Assembly (NCBI GenBank): GCA_030605675.1
Contig: JAUWHV010000011.1
Coordinates: 1-8,479, forward strand
Direction: 5' to 3'
Length of the DNA stretch: 8,479 nucleotides
Source: Deltaproteobacteria bacterium
Lineage (GTDB): Bacteria; Desulfobacterota; Dissulfuribacteria; Dissulfuribacterales; UBA3076
Part shown: positions 5,976-8,479 of the stretch, in pieces
How positions within the stretch are numbered: position 1 is the first letter of the stretch
How the letters are laid out: every line of letters starts with the position of its first letter
The notes under the pieces: generated by a model
Told to the model about the DNA's origin: nothing
The model's database searches: none
The model's input: the letters and a program-made list of their open reading frames with translations, nothing else
Made by a program: the position numbers and the translations under genes

Positions 5976-6944
5976 ATGAGAGTTCCGGATAAGGAAAGCG
6001 CATACACCGACATCCATGTGCACGCCGTGCCGCGTGATGGGAAGATCCAGGCTCACGGCTGGCGGCGGGCATTGTTTACCCTGGCTGCCAAGCGATCCGG
6101 TGCGCACGGGACAGGACCGGAGGCTGCGCGGACTTATACTGAAACACTGGCAAGACATCTTAACAGGGCCCGTCATGTGCGGCGCGCAGTGCTGCTTGCG
6201 CTGGATCAGGCATATGACGAACACGGGAAGCCTCTCACAGCGATGACCGGCTTCTCTGTGAGCAATGAAGATGTGCTGGCATGGTGCAGGGATGTGCCGG
6301 ATGTTTTTCTATTTGGTGCATCGATTCACCCCCACAGACGCGATGCCCTTGATGCCCTTGAACGCTGCGCAGAACAGGGCGCAGTCTTAGTCAAATGGTT
6401 GCCGAACAGCCAGGGTATTGATCCGGCGGATCGTCGCAACCTGCCTTTTTACCAGAAGCTTGCTGAATTGGGTCTCCCACTGCTCTGTCACACAGGTTTT
6501 GAATTTGCCCTGCCCGCTATACACCAGGCATATGGGGACCTTGAGCGCCTGCGTCTTGCCTTGGAGCAGGGTGTCACCGTGATCGCCGCCCACAGCGGGT
6601 CCAGCGGCCTTTTCATTAACCCACGGGCTCTGACGCGTTTTGAACAAATGCTTCGCCGCTATCCCAACCTGTATTGCGACACCGCGGCCCTTGCGCTCCC
6701 CAACCGAATGGAGGCCTTGCTGTGGTGGCGTGGTCATCCGGAGCTGTTTAACAGGCTGTTGTTCGCCACAGACTTTCCCGTTCCCTTTTGGACCCCGCCC
6801 TGGTCTTTGTTTTTGTCTCGTGCCGACTATATCCGATTTGCAAGGGAGCATAACCCATTTGACCGGATGGCAGTGCTATTAAAGGGATTGGGAGTTTATC
6901 CTCCCCATGATGGCTTTGAATTACTTCTTCAACATTCCCGCTGA
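5976..6944 (+). CDS. Amidohydrolase_2-family metal-dependent hydrolase
   Basis: Predicted cytosolic TIM-barrel hydrolase of 322 residues from the amidohydrolase superfamily. Ordered motifs match the family: DIHVHAVP with metal ligands His14 and His16, VKWLPNS with Lys140 in the bridging-Lys region, CHTGFE with His172, IAAHSG with His206 and LFATDFPVP with Asp266, the usual catalytic Asp. Members hydrolyse or decarboxylate varied small molecules; sequence alone gives no substrate. The ATG at 5976 lies two bases after the PfkB kinase stop, and the coding end of that gene supplies no clear Shine-Dalgarno, so coupling by reinitiation is likely. Together with the kinase and the divergent transporter it may form an uptake and processing module. 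No signal peptide is seen. Confidence is high for the superfamily and low for any specific reaction. Confidence 0.85.
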   Translation: MRVPDKESAYTDIHVHAVPRDGKIQAHGWRRALFTLAAKRSGAHGTGPEAARTYTETLARHLNRARHVRRAVLLALDQAYDEHGKPLTAMTGFSVSNEDVLAWCRDVPDVFLFGASIHPHRRDALDALERCAEQGAVLVKWLPNSQGIDPADRRNLPFYQKLAELGLPLLCHTGFEFALPAIHQAYGDLERLRLALEQGVTVIAAHSGSSGLFINPRALTRFEQMLRRYPNLYCDTAALALPNRMEALLWWRGHPELFNRLLFATDFPVPFWTPPWSLFLSRADYIRFAREHNPFDRMAVLLKGLGVYPPHDGFELLLQHSR

Positions 6945-7256
6945 GCCTGGCAATCGGCAAAACAGAACCCCAGCCCATCCAGGAGAAATGCTATTAAGGG
7001 ACTGGGATCTATGGTATAGCCTGCGCAAGCATAAACTTATTCCTCCCTTCAGAAATGGCGTCCTATAGAGCGCTTCAGGAAAGAGCAGCCGTCTTTTTCC
7101 AGCTTGTCTTGCTGGTCCATGAGTGTGCAGCTTCTGGGTGATTCTCATATCTTTGGTGTCCCTGAACAAAAGACTTGGTATATATCTTTGCAATATGCTC
7201 ATTATGGGATATATTATTGTCATATATCAATCTATGAATGAAAAGGATTTATATCC
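6945..7256. other. Gap without a convincing gene before vapBC
   Basis: About 310 bases separate the hydrolase from vapB. A frame of 26 codons at 6988-7068 has AGGAG only two bases before its ATG, and another of 28 codons lies at 7055-7141; neither resembles anything I know. Bases 6989-7007 resemble 6874-6893 inside the end of the hydrolase gene with one indel and one mismatch, so part of the gap may be a decayed local duplication. No clear terminator is visible after the hydrolase. The last 75 bases become A+T-rich and hold the vapBC promoter. Confidence 0.6.
7188..7228 (+). promoter_or_regulatory. Candidate vapBC promoter with overlapping operator
   Basis: A possible -35 TTGCAA (7188-7193) and -10 TATATT (7210-7215) are spaced by 16 bases. 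The -10 is covered by an inverted repeat, GATATAT (7208-7214) and ATATATC (7222-7228) with a seven-base gap. A further ATATATC lies at 7180-7186. AbrB-type VapB proteins normally bind such palindromes, together with VapC, to repress their own operon, so this is a plausible autoregulatory operator. The promoter assignment is by eye. Confidence 0.45.
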
Positions 7257-7490
7257 ATGGAAAAAACAACAGCGAAAGTGTTTGTCAGCGGAAGGAGTCA
7301 GGCCGTCCGTATCCCCAAGAAGTTCCGATTTAATACCAACGAAGTTTTTGTTGAGCGGGAAGGAGATCGTATAGTCCTCACGCCCAGGCCAAAATCTTGG
7401 GATCAATATTTTGCCAAAGCAAAGCCTTTTAGTGATGACTTTCCAGATCATATTGAAGATTTATTGCCTGAAGAACGTGAGGCGCTTTGA
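7257..7490 (+). CDS. Type II antitoxin VapB, AbrB/SpoVT-like
   Basis: Small antitoxin of 77 residues. The N-terminal half is an AbrB-type swapped-hairpin DNA-binding domain (about residues 5-45) with the family pattern TAKVFVSGRSQAVRIPKKFRF, then EVFVEREGDRIVLTP. The acidic, Phe-rich C-terminal tail (about 47-77, with SWDQYF and LLPEERE) is the part that in known VapBC complexes wraps the toxin and blocks its active site. AAAAGGA around 7240-7246 lies about ten bases before the ATG and serves as ribosome binding site. The stop TGA overlaps the toxin start by one base, so antitoxin and toxin translation are coupled. The operator-like palindrome upstream fits autorepression. Confidence 0.93.
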   Translation: MEKTTAKVFVSGRSQAVRIPKKFRFNTNEVFVEREGDRIVLTPRPKSWDQYFAKAKPFSDDFPDHIEDLLPEEREAL

Positions 7491-7894
7491 TGAAGTACCT
7501 GCTGGATACAAACGTCTGTATTGCCATCATCAAGGAGTGCCCCGAAGAAGTAAAGGCAAAACTCTTGAAAATCCCAATTGGAGAAATCGGAATATCGAGC
7601 ATCGTTCTGGCGGAGTTATGGTATGGAATCAGACTGTCCCGGAAACGCGAACATAACGAGGCTGCGTTAAATCAATTTCTGGAGTATGTGACTGTATTGG
7701 ACTGGCCGGAACAGGCCGCACCTGAATATGGAATGATTCGTGAGCATCTCAAGAAAAAAGGAACTCCCATCGGGGCCAACGATCTTTTGATCGCCGCTCA
7801 TGCATTGGCGCTGGATGCAGTATTGGTTACGGATAATGCTAGGGAATTTGAGCGCATACCGAGCCTAAAAATTGAAAATTGGATTTCTCGATAA
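7490..7894 (+). CDS. PIN-domain toxin VapC, probable tRNA(fMet)-type endonuclease
   Basis: Toxin of 134 residues made of a single PIN domain. The acidic metal-binding residues are all present: Asp6 in LLDTNV, Glu42 in VLAELWYG, Asp98 in IGANDLLIAAHA and Asp115 in VTDNAREF. The pattern closely follows the VapC group annotated as tRNA(fMet)-specific endonucleases, which cleave initiator tRNA in the anticodon loop and stop translation; that target is known for relatives and inferred here. VapB neutralises it. I choose ATG 7490, which shares its A with the vapB stop and has GAGG (7479-7482) seven bases upstream, over the in-frame TTG at 7487. The active site shows no sign of decay, so the toxin should be functional. 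Confidence 0.94.
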   Translation: MKYLLDTNVCIAIIKECPEEVKAKLLKIPIGEIGISSIVLAELWYGIRLSRKREHNEAALNQFLEYVTVLDWPEQAAPEYGMIREHLKKKGTPIGANDLLIAAHALALDAVLVTDNAREFERIPSLKIENWISR

Positions 7895-7962
7895 ACAAGT
7901 CCCCGTTCCCTATTCACGGCTCCTGAAAGGCACATTGTCCTCATAGCATTGAGCATCAAACG

Positions 7963-8479
7963 ATGACCAAAAAACGAAAAAAAACGAAAGAGTGGAAAAG
8001 GCGGCAGAAAAAAATTAAGGAACGGCAACGTTCCAGAGAAACGATTACTGACAGCCAAGAAAAATTACTACAAAGAGTTAAAAACAAATCGGCCAACGAT
8101 GGTAATAAATTTCGTGTTGAAAAAAGATCCAGCCAACAGAAGATGTCCGAAGTTATAATTGATTTTGCAAAACCTTTACTTGATGCTGCCCAAACTAACG
8201 AAGAAATGCAAAGGGCTATAGGTATGGCAATCGCAATGTGGAATGTTGCAATATTGCCGGACAAAGAACAAAAGGATTTTTTAAGAGAATTTTTTAATAA
8301 TACTAAAGATTCTTCCAGCAATCAGGATCTGCCTGAAGAACACGATCAAGTTGTTTCTTACTTTATAGCTCGTAAAAAAGTATTTTTTTCGGATATGAAG
8401 AGAATGATATTGGATTATGAGTGTGTTGAAACCCCGCAGGGTTTTCATCTCAATGTCGTTTCCACCGAGTTACAGGAAA
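7963..8479 (+). CDS. Unrecognised hypothetical protein, truncated by the window edge
   Basis: A frame open from ATG 7963 to the last base (172 codons seen) with no stop in the window. I do not recognise the family. The first 25 residues are strongly basic (MTKKRKKTKEWKRRQKK), then a charged linker leads to a predicted globular part beginning near KMSEVIIDFAKPLLDAAQ (about residue 60), with amphipathic helices (EEMQRAIGMAIAMWNVAILP, KEQKDFLREFF) and a second segment, VVSYFIARKKVFFSDMKRMILDYE. The basic start could contact nucleic acid or simply be disordered. An in-frame TGA at 7924-7926 limits upstream extension, and no strong ribosome binding site precedes the ATG. It lies 68 bases after vapC in the same direction. 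Its A+T-rich codons differ from the genes in the middle of the window, consistent with acquired DNA. Confidence 0.7.
   Translation, partial: MTKKRKKTKEWKRRQKKIKERQRSRETITDSQEKLLQRVKNKSANDGNKFRVEKRSSQQKMSEVIIDFAKPLLDAAQTNEEMQRAIGMAIAMWNVAILPDKEQKDFLREFFNNTKDSSSNQDLPEEHDQVVSYFIARKKVFFSDMKRMILDYECVETPQGFHLNVVSTELQE

Noticed and set aside
6387..6851. Open frame of 154 codons on the minus strand
   Set aside because: Antisense shadow of the amidohydrolase, whose metal-site motifs are intact in the sense frame.
6988..7068. Possible 26-residue peptide with AGGAG upstream
   Set aside because: Spacing of two bases between AGGAG and ATG is too short, and the sequence partly repeats the hydrolase 3' end. 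No independent support.
7099..7115. Terminator hairpin CCAGC/GCTGG
   Set aside because: Only five base pairs and no T-run after it.
7055..7141. Possible 28-residue peptide in the gap before vapBC
   Set aside because: No ribosome binding site and no recognisable sequence; length is within chance expectation.
7956..8321. Open frame of 121 codons on the minus strand near the right end
   Set aside because: Its Phe/Ser/Leu-rich translation is the complement of the Lys/Glu-rich plus-strand gene that starts at 7963 and stays open to the window edge.

Overview
The window looks like a chromosomal segment of a Gram-negative anaerobe, most plausibly a Desulfobacterota (Desulfobacterales-type) bacterium. 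That is an inference from the hybrid histidine kinase, the UMF1-type transporter and the many short degenerate tandem repeats of GAACATC and GGGGTCA type that I associate with such genomes. No rRNA, tRNA, CRISPR array or transposase is visible, so the placement is not proven. Base composition is visibly mosaic: A+T-rich on the left (1-3660), G+C-richer in the middle (3660-6950) and A+T-rich again on the right (7140-8479).

Layout. 1-706 is non-coding and full of repeats; heptamer arrays at 20-123 and 450-516 form a nested inverted repeat. 707-3661 (+) encodes a 984-residue membrane hybrid sensor kinase (two TM segments, GAF, HisKA, HATPase, two receivers). Its last codons overlap tail to tail with a UMF1/Atg22-like MFS transporter at 3656-5008 (-). 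Divergent from the transporter is a two-gene operon: a PfkB-family kinase (5116-5973) and, two bases later, an amidohydrolase_2-family metal-dependent hydrolase (5976-6944). After about 310 bp without a convincing gene comes a vapBC toxin-antitoxin operon (7257-7894) with a candidate autoregulatory operator over its promoter. An unrecognised protein gene starts at 7963 and runs off the right edge.

The most unusual signal is a set of degenerate seven-base tandem arrays. They differ in sequence (GAACATC, GATTGTC/CAATCAA, AACCCGC, AGCTCAA, GGGGTCA) but share an architecture of about five heptamers (about 35 bp) per array, often paired as inverted repeats. Besides the upstream non-coding region, three such elements sit in frame inside the kinase gene. 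Each falls in a surface loop: the turn between the last strands of the ATPase domain, and the same alpha3-beta4 loop of both receivers. Every catalytic motif remains intact. This looks like an in-frame, protein-invading repeat element comparable in effect to Rickettsia palindromic elements.

Functionally, the kinase is an orphan phosphorelay protein with no response regulator beside it. The transporter, kinase and hydrolase may share a divergent control region and could form a small uptake and salvage module of unknown substrate. VapBC is a self-contained stress or maintenance module.
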